Source: Nephrocerus scutellatus (taxonomy: Eukaryota > Arthropoda > Insecta > Diptera > Pipunculidae). Taken from it: a DNA stretch of 64,000 bases. Below, piece by piece: positions 62,905 through 64,000 of the stretch (its first letter is position 1; every line of letters starts with the position of its first letter). The translations under genes and the position numbers were made by a program. Under the pieces are notes generated by a model. It had not been told where the DNA came from. It saw nothing but the letters and a program-made list of their open reading frames with translations, and did not search any database. The stretch lies in NCBI GenBank assembly GCA_947095585.1, contig OX352764.1:73055536-73119535 (forward strand). The letters run 5' to 3'.

Positions 62905-63290
62905 GTAAGTTTCTGTTTCTCAAGCTACACTTCTTGCCCATCCAATACAGCTTGGAGAGTTCAGAAACCCCACTAATGCTTCCAGCACCGCGCTCGGGGC
63001 TTTATTGGAGCAGTATAACAAAGGCTGTTGGGGACTTTTGGAATTCATCTCCAAAAAACTTTCCTTAACCGAACTTAAGTATTCAGCCTTCGAACGTGAA
63101 CTGCTTGCCATTTATTTTGCTATCAAGCATTTCAGAATATTTGCTATCCTAACTGACCATAAGCCATTGACTACCGCCATGGCGTGAAAGTCGGAGCGCA
63201 GTCCCCGACAATCTTGCCAGTTAGATTACATTTCTCAGTACACATCAGACATACGATACATAAAAGGTGTAAGTAACGTAGTTGCATAAC
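62905..63290 (+). pseudogene. gypsy RNase H fragment
   Basis: The frame gives NASSTALGALLEQYNKGCWG then LEFISKKLSLTELKYSAFER, ELLAIYFAIKHFR, LTDHKPLTTAMA, and DYISQYTSDIRYIKGVSNVV. This is the RNase H of a gypsy element of the type with FDRELLAIYxxIKHFR. The segment after HFRIFA lacks a few codons. A stop at 63185 is followed by frame recovery. It joins Merlin sequence abruptly at about 62900. Confidence 0.85.
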
Positions 63291-63399
63291 AAGTGAGCAC
63301 GAGGTTCTGTCGATATGTCACACAGGTCTAGACGTGGAAAGACTTGTCTCGCTACAAAGATCTGACGTTTCGAAACAATTCTCAATTGATCCTGCCTCC

Positions 63400-63905
63400 G
63401 ATTTAAACATATGGTGTGAGACATCAACAGGAACAAATCGTCCGTACATACCGCTCGAATTACGTTCGCACGTATTCCAAAAACTTCACGGCTTATAACA
63501 TCCTGGAATACGATCATCGCGTAAGTTTGTCTCATCGAAATACTTCTGGCCAAGTATGAACAAAGGTACGAGATATTGCTCTAAAATGTGTCTTGTTTGT
63601 CAGAAGTTCACGTTCACAAACACGGTCGGTTTGATATTCCTTCTGGCAGGTTTCAGCATATTCACGTAGACTTGGTTGGACCACTACACCCTTCTAATGG
63701 CTATGCGTACATCTTAACTATCATAGACCGATTTACTCGATGGCCGGAAGCCATTCCATGGAAAAATATGCGAACATCTACGGTAGTGCATGCATTCGTA
63801 GACCAGTACATCTCAAGATTTGGTGTACCACTTGAGATAACAACTGACCAAGGTAGTCAGTTTGAAAGCAACCTCTTTCAGGAATTTTACAAGCTGCACG
63901 TATAA
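63400..63905 (+). pseudogene. gypsy integrase N-terminal and core fragment
   Basis: KLHGL, a stop, HPGIRSSRKFVSSKYFWPSM then CLVCQKF form the zinc-binding HHCC region. The frame 63588-63905 carries FQHIHVDLVGPLHPSNGYAY (first Asp), LTIIDRFTRWPEAIPW, and ITTDQGSQFESNLFQEFYK (second Asp), ending at 63905 before the Glu. It continues the RNase H of the previous entry and is truncated at 63905. Confidence 0.85.
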
Positions 63906-63911
63906 ATTACT

Positions 63912-64000
63912 ATATTGAACGTCGATATTTACGCGATCGCTACAATGTTTTTGATTTGTCTGACAAAAAGTAAGTGCGCTTGCCCCTTCCAGAGTACTTG
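63912..64000 (+). pseudogene. possible PIF/Harbinger transposase first exon, cut by window edge
   Basis: IERRYLRDRYNVFDLSDKK followed by a GTAAGT donor-like site at 63969 resembles the first exon of Harbinger transposases, which have a R-x-x-L/Y-R-D-x-x-x-x-F-x-(L/M)-x-(D/E)-x-x-F motif. Only about 20 codons are visible, so this is uncertain. Confidence 0.3.

Overview
This is a eukaryotic, AT-rich stretch made almost entirely of dead and dying transposable elements. I found no convincing single-copy host gene, no rRNA and no genuine tRNA gene. Errantiviruses (gypsy-group elements carrying env), foldback elements with 9-bp target duplications, BEL/Pao, copia, PIF/Harbinger, hAT, Merlin and Tc1/mariner relatives and a tRNA-derived SINE together point to an insect, most likely a fly. 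The species cannot be fixed from this window. The layout fits pericentromeric or otherwise repeat-rich DNA in which elements have landed inside one another.

Layout. 1-2170: degraded jockey-type LINE. 3671-5354: BEL/Pao fragments with integrase before RT. 5596-7093: hAT transposase. 8285-8890: degenerate minisatellite and an inverted Tc1/mariner remnant. 9355-10690: unclassified repeat, complete tRNA-derived SINE and a second short retroelement. 10740-11930: gypsy leader and gag. 13085-15465: LTR-like DNA, an unusual transposon ORF, gypsy integrase and GTCGTCGGACGAC palindromes. 15780-22010: a CR1-like LINE, its ORF1 split by a Myb/SANT-bearing element and its ORF2 split by a gypsy deletion derivative (20180-21317) with a perfect 5-bp duplication. 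23150-25400: two tandem-repeat arrays. 25980-28666: PIF/Harbinger element with long inverted ends, TTA duplication, transposase and MADF ORF. 28690-32236: errantivirus and gypsy remnants and a tandem repeat. 33060-33890: Penelope-like fragment, repeat and SINE fragment. 33905-36360: copia, whose RNase H end reappears at 51559-51984.

The centre holds the two best-preserved elements. One is a Ty3/gypsy element (about 36960-42300) with intact gag and pol; its Gag begins with a textbook RING-H2 finger. The other is a minus-strand errantivirus (about 42690-51080) with gag, pol and env. Its env gene is broken by a foldback element that carries extra copies of the env tail. On the right, 53885-55902 is another gypsy pol end. 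56920-60293 is an errantivirus with two LTRs, a primer-binding site and env but no gag or pol, as expected for a copy of spliced env RNA. Then come an IS630/Tc1-type transposase, a Merlin transposase split by a second foldback element, a gypsy pol fragment and a possible Harbinger exon at the edge.

The genes do not form a host pathway. They belong to independent element life cycles: Gag packages RNA, Pol copies and integrates it, Env (errantiviruses) allows membrane fusion, and DDE transposases move the DNA elements. Almost all carry stops, frameshifts, deletions or mutated catalytic residues. The gypsy element at 36960-42300 is the only one whose two main ORFs look undamaged.
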